From positions 5,171,001 through 5,235,000 of the forward strand of contig NZ_CP098755.1 of NCBI RefSeq assembly GCF_023746555.1: DNA of 64,000 nt, given 5' to 3'. The notes beneath the pieces were generated by a model. It saw only the letters and a list, made by a program, of their open reading frames with translations, had not been told where the DNA came from and ran no database searches. The position numbers and the translations under genes are program-made. This document shows, one piece after another, positions 1 to 11,378 of the stretch. Within the stretch, counting starts at the first letter, position 1. Each line of letters begins with the position of its first letter. Source of the stretch: Brevibacillus ruminantium. Its GTDB lineage: Bacteria > Bacillota > Bacilli > Brevibacillales > Brevibacillaceae.

Positions 1-713
1 AGGAAATCTTCGTAAACGCGCTCCCATACTACGGAGAACGTCATCGGCTCGTCATCCGGAATTTCCAACATGTTTTCAACCGGTTCTTGAAGATATGGCG
101 TCAGCTTGATCAGCACCTCTGTCAACATGGCGTCATTGGTACTCAGCATTTGCTTCAAGTCGGCCTTGGACAGGTGGAACACCTCGTCATCACGCTCATG
201 CAAAGCGAGAATCAGTCGGCTAAAAACTGGATGAACCAAAGCTTCCAGCTTCAAATAGATCAAAGCGACTTGCTCATTTTCTGTCAGTTGGAAAAGATCC
301 AAGGTGTCAGGGAACGGGGAGATAGGTACATCCCACACATCTCCTTTGTCCAGGAGCAGCCCCCATTTTTCAAACAGAGCGAGCGCTTCTTCGCGGGAGG
401 TTGGGTATTCATAGCCGGAACGGTTGATCACTTTCTTGTGACGCTCCAACAGGTGAACATAGCCTTCAAAATCCTCTTTGGATTTGAACATTTCCTCTTT
501 TGGCTCCGTAAACGTGTTCTTCAATCCTTCGAAGCCGTCCATGATCTCATTCATTTCTGCTTTGCTTTCTCCCTTGGTCACTGCGAAGCACAATGCCTGG
601 AACAGCACGTTCATTTCGTGAGGCAGTACGTTGGACCAGCCATTTGCTGCATATGCTGCTGGGATGGCAACACCATCGACGCTGTTCTCACGGATGTCTC
701 TAATTGTTTGCAT
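1..713 (-). CDS. Hypothetical protein, C-terminus cut by window edge
   Basis: An open frame of about 237 codons runs from an ATG at 713 off the left edge, so the C-terminus is missing. AAGGAG at 725-730 lies about 11 bases upstream of the ATG. The N-terminus reads MQTIRDIRENSVDG, followed by an acidic, mainly helical sequence with no signal peptide and no membrane segment. I recognise no catalytic motif. It vaguely resembles a soluble domain-of-unknown-function protein of spore formers (DUF6042 is one guess), but I cannot confirm that. It follows the atp operon terminator and seems to have its own promoter, with TATAAT on the minus strand at 814-819. Confidence 0.7.
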   Translation of the reverse strand, partial: MQTIRDIRENSVDGVAIPAAYAANGWSNVLPHEMNVLFQALCFAVTKGESKAEMNEIMDGFEGLKNTFTEPKEEMFKSKEDFEGYVHLLERHKKVINRSGYEYPTSREEALALFEKWGLLLDKGDVWDVPISPFPDTLDLFQLTENEQVALIYLKLEALVHPVFSRLILALHERDDEVFHLSKADLKQMLSTNDAMLTEVLIKLTPYLQEPVENMLEIPDDEPMTFSVVWERVYEDF

Positions 714-813
714 ATGTTTACACTCTCCTTTATACCTGGAACCACATGAACATCCACATCATCATGACCACTCTCTCGCCATTCAACTTTTGAAATGGCT
801 AACCATCTCGTCT

Positions 814-819
814 ATTATA
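814..819 (-). promoter_or_regulatory. Possible -10 element for the 1-713 gene
   Basis: The minus strand carries a consensus TATAAT here, about 100 bases before the start at 713 and downstream of the atp terminator. The -35 region is poor: a TTGGTA lies 19 bases upstream. Confidence 0.35.
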
Positions 820-888
820 CACCGAATGAGCAGGCGATTACCAACTGGAATTGACATCCTACTAAAAGCTGGGTATACAAGGGTCATG

Positions 889-923
889 AAAAAAGTCCCC
901 GCAGCTCAACTCGCCACGGGGAC
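889..923 (-). terminator. Rho-independent terminator of the atp operon
   Basis: On the minus strand a GTCCCCG/CGGGGAC stem (895-901 with 917-923) is followed by six T. It sits directly after the atpC stop codon at 934, as expected for the end of the operon. Confidence 0.85.
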
Positions 924-933
924 CTTCTCTGTG

Positions 934-1335
934 TTATTTCGTCGAAATCTGCAGACGCGTAAGGGCGCGCTGCAAGGCACGTTCAGCACGTCGTACATCC
1001 AGATCTGGATGCTTTTCGCTCAGTCGTTTCTCCGCACGCTCTTTCGCCGACTTGGCGCGAGCGACATCGATATCTTCCGGCGTTTCTGCTGTTTCGGCCA
1101 AAATCGTTACCTTGTCGCCGCGGACTTCCATAAATCCGCCGCTAACGGCCATTACGACTTCTTTTCCACCTTCGGTCTTGATCCGAACGGGAGCGATCTT
1201 CAGCGGGGTCACCAGCGGCATGTGGTTCGGCATAATACCGAGTTCACCTTGCACGCCACGGGCAATGACCAAATTCGCTTCACCACTGAAAATAACCCGT
1301 TCAGGAGTTACGACTTCCACTGTCATCTTGCTCAC
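934..1335 (-). CDS. atpC: ATP synthase F1 subunit epsilon
   Basis: Epsilon subunit of the F1 head (133 aa), part of the central rotor stalk and an inhibitor of ATP hydrolysis. The N-terminal beta-sandwich (about residues 1-85, with MTVEVVTPERVIFSG and the conserved GELGIMPNHMPLVTPL) is followed by the two-helix C-terminal arm rich in Arg, Ala and Glu. The start is a GTG at 1335 with AGGGGAG eight bases upstream. An internal ATG three codons later is possible but badly spaced. It is the last gene of the atp operon, 25 bases after atpD, and is followed by a strong terminator. Confidence 0.97.
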   Translation of the reverse strand: MSKMTVEVVTPERVIFSGEANLVIARGVQGELGIMPNHMPLVTPLKIAPVRIKTEGGKEVVMAVSGGFMEVRGDKVTILAETAETPEDIDVARAKSAKERAEKRLSEKHPDLDVRRAERALQRALTRLQISTK

Positions 1336-1360
1336 TTACTGGTCTCCCCTTTCCAGGGTG

Positions 1361-2818
<1,458 letters not shown>

Positions 2819-3682
2819 TTACGCCTGTGCGTTAGCACCCGCTACGATCTCGGAAATCTCTTGCGTAATGGCTGCCTGACGGGCACGGTTGTACTGCAAC
2901 GTGTAACGGCTGATCATATCCGTTGCGTTGTCTGTCGCGTTGCCCATTGCAGTCATACGGGAACCTTCTTCGGAAGCCTTCGCTTCCAGCAGCGCACTGT
3001 ACACCAGTGTTTCCGCATATTTCGGCAGCAGATTCGCCAGTACTTCTTCCGAGGACGGCTCATACTCGTAATTCACTGTGCGGTTGTTGTTGCTCTCGGG
3101 AGCTTCCAACGGCAGCAATTGTTTTACGGTAGGTGTCTGCGAAATTGCACTATGGAATTTGTTGTAGCACAGGTACAGTTCATCGATTTGTTCGTTCTCG
3201 AACATCGCAACCGCCGCACTCGCAATCTTTTTGATGTCGGCAAAGGATGGGCTTGCCGGCAAGCCAGTAGCCTCTTCCAGAAGCGGATAGTCGCGCTTCT
3301 TTAAAAAGTCGCTGCCTTTTCGTCCGATCACAAAAATGCCGTACTCATCCTTAGACTTGTGCTTTTCGGCGATCCTGTTGATCACGGCGCGAAGGATGTT
3401 GGCGTTGTATCCACCAGCCAAACCGCGATCGGAAGTGATGACAATGTAACCAGTCTTTTTCACAGGACGGGATTGAAGCATTGGATGCTTGGAGCCAGAG
3501 GTTCCGCTCGCAATGCTTGCGATCACTTCCTGGATTTTGTCAGCGTAAGGACGTGCTGCCTCAGCCTTCTCCTGGTTGCGGCGGAGCTTGGCTGCCGCCA
3601 CCATTTTCATCGCTTTCGTGATTTGGCGCATGTTTTTCGTACTTTTGATTTTGCTACGAACCTCACGTATTCCTTTAGCCAC
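2819..3682 (-). CDS. atpG: ATP synthase F1 subunit gamma
   Basis: Gamma subunit (287 aa), the rotating central shaft of F1. The long N-terminal helix (MAKGIREVRSKIKSTKNMRQITKAMKMV, given by its ends) and the matching C-terminal helix (SRYTLQYNRARQAAITQEI) form the coiled coil, with a Rossmann-like middle domain containing the TSDRGLAGGYN stretch. Length is normal for the family. It starts 74 bases after atpA and is followed by atpD. Confidence 0.98.
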   Translation of the reverse strand: MAKGIREVRSKIKSTKNMRQITKAMKMVAAAKLRRNQEKAEAARPYADKIQEVIASIASGTSGSKHPMLQSRPVKKTGYIVITSDRGLAGGYNANILRAVINRIAEKHKSKDEYGIFVIGRKGSDFLKKRDYPLLEEATGLPASPSFADIKKIASAAVAMFENEQIDELYLCYNKFHSAISQTPTVKQLLPLEAPESNNNRTVNYEYEPSSEEVLANLLPKYAETLVYSALLEAKASEEGSRMTAMGNATDNATDMISRYTLQYNRARQAAITQEISEIVAGANAQA

Positions 3683-3756
3683 TCGTTCTCACCACCTTGA
3701 GGACGCATGCCCGGGCGATTCGCCCGGCCTGCATCTGATGTCTATCAGGTAAACGA

Positions 3757-5268
<1,512 letters not shown>

Positions 5269-5344
5269 TTACATTCACCCCATTCGTCCAACGATCTTAA
5301 TAAAGGGTGTTTAAAGCGTACCAGCCGCTTTAAACAGTCGTACT

Positions 5345-5872
5345 TTATTGTTGATGCGCAAAAAGCTCGAGTTTCGTTTTCATGCTGCCGTCGTACAAGC
5401 GGTCACCGATCTGGATGACGATTCCTCCAAGGATGGAAGCATCCACCACATTGGTTACGCGCAGCTTTTTGTTCAGTCTTTGCCCGAACTTGTCTGCGAG
5501 TTCTGCTTGCTCTTCGGCAGAAAGCGGATGAGCACTGGTAACGACTGCGTCGGCGATACCGCGCGCTTCGTTCGCCAGCTTCACAAACGCCTGATGAATG
5601 AGCGCCACTTGGGCTTCTCTTCCATTCTCAATCAAGACAGTCAGGAAGTTGTGCACTTCTTCGCTGATGTGGCTTTTAAACAAATCGTCTACCAGCGATT
5701 GTTTTGCTCCTGCAGCAATATGCGGATGAAGCAAAATCTTGCTCAGATCAGCGTTTTGCTCCACGGCTTGCACAACGGCTCCCAGGTCAGCTTCCACTTG
5801 ATCAATTTTTCCACGCTCGCTTGCTACTTCGAACAAAGCGCGAGCGTAGCGCTTACCTACTCCGCCGCTCAT
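5345..5872 (-). CDS. atpH: ATP synthase F1 subunit delta
   Basis: Delta subunit (175 aa; OSCP family), which joins the peripheral stalk to the top of the F1 head. It has the N-terminal helical bundle (GGVGKRYARALFEVA) and the conserved C-terminal segment around VTNVVDASILGGIVIQIGDRLYDGS. It overlaps the atpF stop codon by four bases (ATGA), so the two are translationally coupled. GGGAG lies upstream of the ATG. Confidence 0.97.
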   Translation of the reverse strand: MSGGVGKRYARALFEVASERGKIDQVEADLGAVVQAVEQNADLSKILLHPHIAAGAKQSLVDDLFKSHISEEVHNFLTVLIENGREAQVALIHQAFVKLANEARGIADAVVTSAHPLSAEEQAELADKFGQRLNKKLRVTNVVDASILGGIVIQIGDRLYDGSMKTKLELFAHQQ

Positions 5873-6372
5873 AGGCGATCTCCCACTTGAGTGAGGAATT
5901 TATTGACGGTTTCTTTTTGCGCTGCTTCATCCAGCTCTTTTTCAATAATTTTGGAAGCCAGAAGAACAGACAGGCCAGCCATCTGGTCGCGCAATTCCGC
6001 TTTTGCCTTTTCCACTTCACGAGCCAATTCCTTGCTCGCATCTGCTTTCATGCGCTCGCTGGCTTCTTGAGCGTCTGCCACAATTTTGGCAGACTCTGTA
6101 GTCGCTTGCTTGGTCGCACGATCAATAATGGATTTTGCTTCCACGCGAGCTTCATCGAGCAAACGGCGTTGCTCAGCCAGCAATGCTTCTGACTCTTGGC
6201 GGCTGCGCTCTGCAGAAGCGATCTCGTTCTCTACATATTGACGGCGCTTTTCTAAAACACCTGCGATCGGCTTGGTAGCGTACTTGGCTACGGCGATCAA
6301 CAGGATAATGAAAACGATCACCTGGAACAGTAACGTGCCCCATTCAAGGGATACGGCTCCAAAGTCAAGCAT
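5869..6372 (-). CDS. atpF: ATP synthase Fo subunit b
   Basis: Subunit b of the peripheral stalk (167 aa). One N-terminal membrane helix (about residues 9-27, LLFQVIVFIILLIAVAKY) precedes a long charged coiled coil that reaches up to the delta subunit. The frame is open upstream to 6420, but the start at 6372 (MLDFGAVSLEWG) has AAGGAGTG eight to ten bases before it and gives the usual length. The stop overlaps the atpH start. Confidence 0.97.
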   Translation of the reverse strand: MLDFGAVSLEWGTLLFQVIVFIILLIAVAKYATKPIAGVLEKRRQYVENEIASAERSRQESEALLAEQRRLLDEARVEAKSIIDRATKQATTESAKIVADAQEASERMKADASKELAREVEKAKAELRDQMAGLSVLLASKIIEKELDEAAQKETVNKFLTQVGDRL

Positions 6373-6583
6373 TTTATTCACTCCTTCCCTGCACAACAGG
6401 AGAAATCTGCAACGTTGCATATCCGTCGCGGGCGACCCGCGAGATTTTTACATCACGGTCATGACCGTGTTCCAGACCGCAAGCGGTCAAAGTAAATGTT
6501 GTGAAAAACCTCGAGATGTTTTTCACAGAAAAGAGAGGCGAAGGGCATGCCTCCGCCTATGCATTACTGTTTAAACTGTTCGC

Positions 6584-6814
6584 TTAGCCCAGTCGGCCAT
6601 ACAGAATGAAGCCAACCGCTACAGCGATAATCGGAATCGCCTCGACAAGACCCATACCGAGGAACATCAGACCCATCAGGCTACCACGAGCTTCTGGTTG
6701 ACGAGCAACGCCTTCAATTGTGCGGGAAATAACCAAGCTGGCGCCCAGTGCACCACCGAATGCTGCAAGACCAAATACGATACCAATTGCAAGAGCAAGA
6801 CCTAAACCTTCCAT
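6584..6814 (-). CDS. atpE: ATP synthase Fo subunit c
   Basis: Subunit c (76 aa), the proton-carrying ring proteolipid. It is a hairpin of two membrane helices joined by the polar loop RQPEARG. The second helix carries the acidic proton-binding residue in the GMGLVEAIPIIAVAVGF stretch, so it looks proton-linked and lacks the extra Na+-site pattern. The first helix has the glycine-rich GIVFGLAAFGGALGA packing motif. A 211-base gap to atpF is longer than the other gaps in the operon. Confidence 0.98.
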   Translation of the reverse strand: MEGLGLALAIGIVFGLAAFGGALGASLVISRTIEGVARQPEARGSLMGLMFLGMGLVEAIPIIAVAVGFILYGRLG

Positions 6815-6859
6815 GTTAGGAAAACCTCCCTGAAATTTTATAGAGTGAAATATGAGTTG

Positions 6860-7654
6860 CTAGTGTTCGTCGTTGACATGCTGTGAAATGTAAACCATCG
6901 ACAGCGTCAAGAAAATAAATGCCTGAATTGCACCTACGAAGACGGAATAACCCAGCCATATGAACAATGGCACTGTGGCCAAAAGACCACCGCTCAGCAA
7001 GAATGAGATCATGACCTCTTTTGCGAACAGGTTACCGAATAGACGCAACGGCAGTGTTAGCGGTTTAATGACAAATTCCTCAAGTATGTGGATTGGGTTT
7101 AAGAACGTATGTTTAAACCAACCACCCGGACTTTTGCGAATGCCCAGATAATGTGAATAAAGCAGAACAACCAGTGCCAGACCAAAGGTTACGCTTGGTG
7201 TAGCAGTCGGAGATTTCCACCAGACAATGTGGACCCCTTCGGTTGCCAGTTCATGCTCGACAACTTCTTGTCGTTTCGCTTGAAGTTCCGGCGTATTGGC
7301 AATCGTCAGCATATCCATGACGCTTTCGCTCACATGACCTGTGTGTTTTGTATTCACATTGAGAATGACACCCAGCTGGTTTCCGAAGAAAATGTACAAG
7401 AACAGCGTAATTCCCAATGTCATTAACATCATGACCTTCTTAGGCTCCATGTAGCCGGCGCCTACGTTCTTCACGAAATCAAAAACCCACTCAACAGCAT
7501 TCTGTTTTCCGCCGGGAACACCCGTTTCCAGCTTGCGAGTCATGGCAAACATGAAGATAAAGACGATCAAGGCAGTGATTACTGTCATAATCATCGTTGA
7601 AACGTCAAAAACCATACCGAGTTTTTCAAATCGCAGTGTATAATGATGACCCAT
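6860..7654 (-). CDS. atpB: ATP synthase Fo subunit a
   Basis: Subunit a (264 aa), the stationary membrane channel protein that conducts protons to the c ring. It is very hydrophobic with five to six membrane helices. The conserved arginine lies in the KPLTLPLRLFGNLFAKE segment. A C-terminal Gln/Ile-rich helix (GAIQAFIFLTLSMVYIS) matches the family. The frame is open to 7762, but MGHHYTLRFEKLGM at 7654 follows AAAGGGGTG at good distance, and the extra 36 codons upstream look unrelated, so I start at 7654. Confidence 0.97.
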   Translation of the reverse strand: MGHHYTLRFEKLGMVFDVSTMIMTVITALIVFIFMFAMTRKLETGVPGGKQNAVEWVFDFVKNVGAGYMEPKKVMMLMTLGITLFLYIFFGNQLGVILNVNTKHTGHVSESVMDMLTIANTPELQAKRQEVVEHELATEGVHIVWWKSPTATPSVTFGLALVVLLYSHYLGIRKSPGGWFKHTFLNPIHILEEFVIKPLTLPLRLFGNLFAKEVMISFLLSGGLLATVPLFIWLGYSVFVGAIQAFIFLTLSMVYISQHVNDEH

Positions 7655-7768
7655 CTTTTCACCCCTTTCTTTGCGGCATAGAGAGGTTGTCCAGAGGCGG
7701 CTCTCGGAGCTTTCTTTGAACACACTCAAGGATGTTGCGGCTACTTCCAAGCAAATCTTCATGCAAAT

Positions 7769-8137
7769 CTATTGTAAGGAGCGGTATACAAAAAATGAGC
7801 TGAGTCCGTGGACCAGAAACAGGCCGATGAGGACTCCTGCAAGATTGAAAAGGTTTGGAAACAGCACAGTGAGGTACCCTGCCAATCCGGCGACCAGAAA
7901 ACGTTGAATGGTACCCGTTCCTCCTGGCTTGTATCCTGGATTATCAGCTACCTGACCGACACGCCAAACCTTTGTGAAAAGGATGATGGTATTAATCATC
8001 CCTCCGACAATACCAATGAGCAAACCTTGCCAATACAATGCATACCCGGGCAACAGAACCAGAAGTATCGCGGCAAAAGCCAAACAGTAGAATGCATAGC
8101 GAAATGTTTTTCGCATAGCGTGTGCAATCGGTTCCAT
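7769..8137 (-). CDS. atpI: ATP synthase subunit I
   Basis: AtpI-type small membrane protein (122 aa) with four predicted helices, thought to help assemble the c ring. The order of hydrophobic segments and its place just before atpB match the Bacillus atpI position. An in-frame GTG at 8143 touches the GGGAGG site, whereas the ATG at 8137 lies five bases after it, so I prefer 8137. It begins 10 bases after the preceding atpZ gene. Confidence 0.85.
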   Translation of the reverse strand: MEPIAHAMRKTFRYAFYCLAFAAILLVLLPGYALYWQGLLIGIVGGMINTIILFTKVWRVGQVADNPGYKPGGTGTIQRFLVAGLAGYLTVLFPNLFNLAGVLIGLFLVHGLSSFFVYRSLQ

Positions 8138-8147
8138 TTCCACCTCC

Positions 8148-8357
8148 CTAGAGGTACGGGCGAATCAATCGATAGACACTGTAAACACCAATAACAAGCC
8201 CTAGTAAAAGTCCAATCATCATGCACCAGGGATTTGTCAAAAGCAAACGATCCACGTACCTGCCAAGCATTACGCCGGCTACTACGCAGATGGCAAAATC
8301 AACTCCTACCAAGCCTGCAAAACCAATCGCTCGCCAAGGACTATCAAATTTTGCCAA
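8148..8357 (-). CDS. atpZ: AtpZ/AtpI-family small membrane protein
   Basis: Short protein (69 aa) with two membrane helices, AIGFAGLVGVDFAICVVAG and MIGLLLGLVIGVYSVYRL, typical of AtpZ, which has been linked to ATP synthase assembly and divalent-cation transport. It is the first gene of the atp operon. The GTG at 8369 lies on top of its possible ribosome site, whereas the TTG at 8357 has AGAGGTG nine bases upstream, so I use the TTG. The GTG start would add four residues. Confidence 0.8.
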   Translation of the reverse strand: MAKFDSPWRAIGFAGLVGVDFAICVVAGVMLGRYVDRLLLTNPWCMMIGLLLGLVIGVYSVYRLIRPYL

Positions 8358-8416
8358 GTAGTTTAACACCTCTCACATAAAAGAGAGGGCACACGGTCGC
8401 CCCTTAGCCCTCATTC

Positions 8417-8446
8417 ATATTAACGAAGATTTATTCCCTTTGTCAA
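8417..8446 (-). promoter_or_regulatory. SigA-type promoter of the atp operon
   Basis: On the minus strand TTGACA (8441-8446) and TAATAT (8417-8422) are 18 bases apart, about 50 bases before atpZ. The rest of 8370-8557 is AT-rich and shows no gene. Confidence 0.7.
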
Positions 8447-8557
8447 CGTGCCGATAGTTCTGTACACAAAGCGTTCACAATTGAAAACGACTGTGTTTGT
8501 TTGCAAAATACGACACTCATTCCACTTCATAAAAACAGGAAAAATTTCAAGTTGCTG

Positions 8558-9748
8558 CTAGGCTTTTTCTACCACGGTAGCTACTCCTTGTCCACCGCCG
8601 ATGCAAAGGGTGGCTAATCCATATTTTACCCCCGGCCGCTTGTTCAATTCGTGCACAAGTGTCACCAGAATTCTGGCACCGCTTGCTCCGATCGGATGAC
8701 CGAGCGCGATTGCCCCGCCATTTACGTTCAGCTTTTCTTTGTCGATGCCCAATTCCTTGCCCACAGCAAGCGATTGTACAGCGAATGCCTCGTTTGCTTC
8801 GATCAGATCGATTTGCTCCAGCGACAGCCCTGCCTTGGCGAGAACGCGCTGTGTCGCAGGCACCGGACCAATTCCCATGATTCGCGGGTCTACGCCGGCA
8901 CTGGCATTGGCTACGATCCGGGCCAGCGGCTTCACGCCCAGCTCGCGCGCTTTTTCCCCGGACATGATCAACAGAGCTGCAGCCCCGTCGTTGATTCCAG
9001 AGGCATTTCCTGCCGTCACCGTTCCATCCTTTTTAAATGCAGGGCGCAGTTTGCCAAGCGACTCTGCCGTAGCTCCGGCACGCGGGAATTCATCCACAGC
9101 AAACATCACCGGGTCGCCTTTTTTCTGCGGAATCGGCACAGGAATAATCTCTTCCTGGAAGCGTCCTTCGCTGATCGCACGCTGCGCTTTTTCCTGACTC
9201 CAGGCAGCGAACTCATCCTGTTCTTCCCGCGACAGACCGTACTCCGCGCACAAATTTTCTGCGGTAATCCCCATGTGATAGTCATTGAAGGCACACCAGA
9301 GTCCGTCGCGGATCATGCTGTCCACGACTTTTTGATCGCCCATCCGGTATCCGTTGCGCGCTCCTTCCAGCAGATACGGTGCCTGACTCATATTCTCCAT
9401 GCCGCCCGCAAGCACTACCTCAGCATCACCCGAAAGAATCGACTGGACTGCCAGATGGACAGCTTTTAGCCCGGAGCCGCAAACCTTGTTGATCGTCATA
9501 GATGGCACCTGCTGCGGCAGACCAGCGCGAATCGCCGCTTGACGGGCCGGATTCTGTCCGAGACCTGCCTGCAGTACATTGCCCATAATCACTTCATCGA
9601 CAGCATCCTTCGCCACTCCTGCGCGTTCCAGCGCTGCTTCCAGTACCATCGCTCCCAGATGGGTAGCGCTTACATTTGCCAGCGTACCTTGAAAGCTGCC
9701 AATCGCCGTCCGCACGGCACTTGCAATCACGATTTCTCTTTGACTCAT
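8558..9748 (-). CDS. Acetyl-CoA acetyltransferase (thiolase)
   Basis: Thiolase (396 aa) of the acetyl-CoA C-acetyltransferase class, which condenses two acetyl-CoA or cleaves 3-ketoacyl-CoA. The nucleophile Cys lies in [11 protein letters not shown] (about residue 88), the catalytic His in [16 protein letters not shown], and the second Cys in CIGGGQG near the C-terminus. NEAFA is also present. The ATG at 9748 follows GAGGAGTG, and the 17 extra codons upstream are unlikely to be coding. It is separated from bioC by a hairpin that contains its ribosome site. A second thiolase is at 52820-53998, and which pathway this copy serves is not evident from its neighbours. Confidence 0.95.
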   Translation of the reverse strand: MSQREIVIASAVRTAIGSFQGTLANVSATHLGAMVLEAALERAGVAKDAVDEVIMGNVLQAGLGQNPARQAAIRAGLPQQVPSMTINKVCGSGLKAVHLAVQSILSGDAEVVLAGGMENMSQAPYLLEGARNGYRMGDQKVVDSMIRDGLWCAFNDYHMGITAENLCAEYGLSREEQDEFAAWSQEKAQRAISEGRFQEEIIPVPIPQKKGDPVMFAVDEFPRAGATAESLGKLRPAFKKDGTVTAGNASGINDGAAALLIMSGEKARELGVKPLARIVANASAGVDPRIMGIGPVPATQRVLAKAGLSLEQIDLIEANEAFAVQSLAVGKELGIDKEKLNVNGGAIALGHPIGASGARILVTLVHELNKRPGVKYGLATLCIGGGQGVATVVEKA

Positions 9749-9751
9749 AAA

Positions 9752-9815
9752 AAAATCACTCCTCAAGCACTGGATGATAGTCTTCCCATACCATTCCATC
9801 CATGAGGGTGATTTT
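9752..9815 (-). terminator. Terminator-like hairpin between bioC and the thiolase gene
   Basis: On the minus strand, an arm at 9803-9815 pairs with 9752-9765, which contains the thiolase Shine-Dalgarno site (GAGGAGTG). There is an additional GGATG/CATCC inner pairing at 9797-9801 with 9772-9776. A run of seven T follows the second arm. It may end the bio operon, and folding would also hide the thiolase ribosome site. Confidence 0.6.
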
Positions 9816-9823
9816 CCTGCTTT

Positions 9824-10669
9824 TCAGTGTTTATCCTTGTCGAAGAAGGTCTGCTCTTGTTTGCCAGCATGCAAATAGAGCAGCTCATAGGTGACGGGCA
9901 CACCACTTTTTGTGGCATAGAGGCGATGGTACTCTTCCATCATGGCGACCAGCAAACGGCGCTGGCCGAGTCCTCTGTTCCCGGATGAAGCTCCGGTATT
10001 TGCTCCAATCTCTTTGACCGCCAAAAGAAAGCTCCTCACATCCGGATAATAGAGTGTTCTTTCAGTACCTGTCACCTCTACATTCGCAAAGCCGGCTGCG
10101 AGGAGCATATTCCTCCATTCCTCTCCATGCAAATAGGAGAGCCCATGTCTCTCTTCTTCTCGCCCCAGCTGTTGATAGGCCCTGGAAAAGGAGTGATGCA
10201 GCTCCCGAAAGGTCCCTGGGCCAAACGTAGCGATGAACAACTGACCGCCCGGCTGTAAAATCCGGAACAGCCCTGCAGCGGTACGCGCTGGCTGTTGCAG
10301 CCACTGAAAGCAGGCACTGGAGGCAATCAGCCCATAGCTTTGTGCTGCGGCCTGCCAGACCCATTGTTCAATATCGGCCTGCTTCAGCTCTACCGAGGCG
10401 TTGCCTTGGAAACGTTCCCTTGCCATCTCCAGCATGCCCGGAGCGATATCCAATGCGTCGAGCTTGGCGCGGGGAAACAGCTCGTGCAGCATGCCGGTCA
10501 GCCTTCCTGTTCCACAGCCTATTTCCAGCAGCCTGTCTGCCTGCGCCTGCCTCATCTGGCTGCGGATTCGCTCCGCCAACCAGGTTGCCATCTCTTGCTG
10601 TACGATGGCGTAGTGATCGTAGGTTCCCGCCTTTTTACTGAAACGCCTGGTCATCATCTCTTTGGACAT
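9824..10669 (-). CDS. bioC: Malonyl-ACP O-methyltransferase BioC
   Basis: SAM-dependent methyltransferase (281 aa) that methylates malonyl-ACP so that the fatty-acid machinery can extend it to pimeloyl-ACP methyl ester, the first step of biotin synthesis. The SAM site is LLEIGCGTGRLTGML (about residues 46-60), followed by DALDIAPGMLEMAR. The N-terminus KEMMTRRFSKKAGTYD matches the BioC pattern. Its start lies 35 bases inside the upstream hydrolase gene, so translation is coupled. It is the last gene of the bio operon. Confidence 0.93.
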   Translation of the reverse strand: MSKEMMTRRFSKKAGTYDHYAIVQQEMATWLAERIRSQMRQAQADRLLEIGCGTGRLTGMLHELFPRAKLDALDIAPGMLEMARERFQGNASVELKQADIEQWVWQAAAQSYGLIASSACFQWLQQPARTAAGLFRILQPGGQLFIATFGPGTFRELHHSFSRAYQQLGREEERHGLSYLHGEEWRNMLLAAGFANVEVTGTERTLYYPDVRSFLLAVKEIGANTGASSGNRGLGQRRLLVAMMEEYHRLYATKSGVPVTYELLYLHAGKQEQTFFDKDKH

Positions 10670-11378
10670 ACTCTCTCACCAACCTTTTGACTTCCTCTAT
10701 GATGATCGCTGGATACAGGAGGGGTACCGCATGCCCGCAGTCCTTGAGCGGGATGAAACGATAGGAGGAAAGACCCGCAGACAGCTCAACACCTGCCTCA
10801 TAGGGACATACCGTGTCCTGTGTCCCGTGGATCACCGTGACCGGGCATGAAATACCCGACAGCAGCGGGCGGCAATCCTCTTTCTGCAGATACGCAAGTC
10901 CTGCCGTCAGTGCAGAAAGCGGCCATGAATCCGCAATGGAGATGCCCTGCTTGGCGATGAACTCTTGTTCGTTTGCTGTAAATAAGGATTGCCCAAACTC
11001 TTGCATCACATTTTCTCGGCCCTGCTCCAGCATCCGCTTCATACGGTTCAGGTGCCCTTCCTGCCAGCCGAGATGCTGCTCTGCCCGGCCGCGCACAAAG
11101 CGGGCTGTGGAGCTTATGACGATCAAACCGTCGACCGCCGTTTCGGAAGCGATCCGCTGGGCCAGCATCCCTCCCATCGACCAGCCGATGACAATCAGGG
11201 GGCGGGAAAAACATGAAGCGGTAAGCTCCTCACGAACTGCCCGCAAAAACTGCTCGGGATGGGTGATCCCCGCGTAGTTGGGCTTTCTGTGAACCATATC
11301 AGGCAGGGCCCTGATCATCGGCTCCCACAGCTCATCCGGCATGCTCCAGCCGTTCACCCAAAGTATCACTGCTTTCAT
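10635..11378 (-). CDS. Alpha/beta hydrolase, probable pimeloyl-ACP methyl ester esterase (BioH role)
   Basis: Alpha/beta-hydrolase (247 aa) with the nucleophile elbow GWSMGG (about residue 66), the acidic residue in HGTQDTVCPYE and the C-terminal catalytic His in KDCGHAVPLLYP. Its place between bioF and bioC suggests that it removes the methyl group from pimeloyl-ACP methyl ester, the job of BioH in the BioC-BioH route. The sequence is diverged enough that this rests largely on context. The start ATG overlaps the bioF stop (ATGA) with GGAGG upstream. Confidence 0.85.
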   Translation of the reverse strand: MKAVILWVNGWSMPDELWEPMIRALPDMVHRKPNYAGITHPEQFLRAVREELTASCFSRPLIVIGWSMGGMLAQRIASETAVDGLIVISSTARFVRGRAEQHLGWQEGHLNRMKRMLEQGRENVMQEFGQSLFTANEQEFIAKQGISIADSWPLSALTAGLAYLQKEDCRPLLSGISCPVTVIHGTQDTVCPYEAGVELSAGLSSYRFIPLKDCGHAVPLLYPAIIIEEVKRLVREYVQRDDDQAFQ

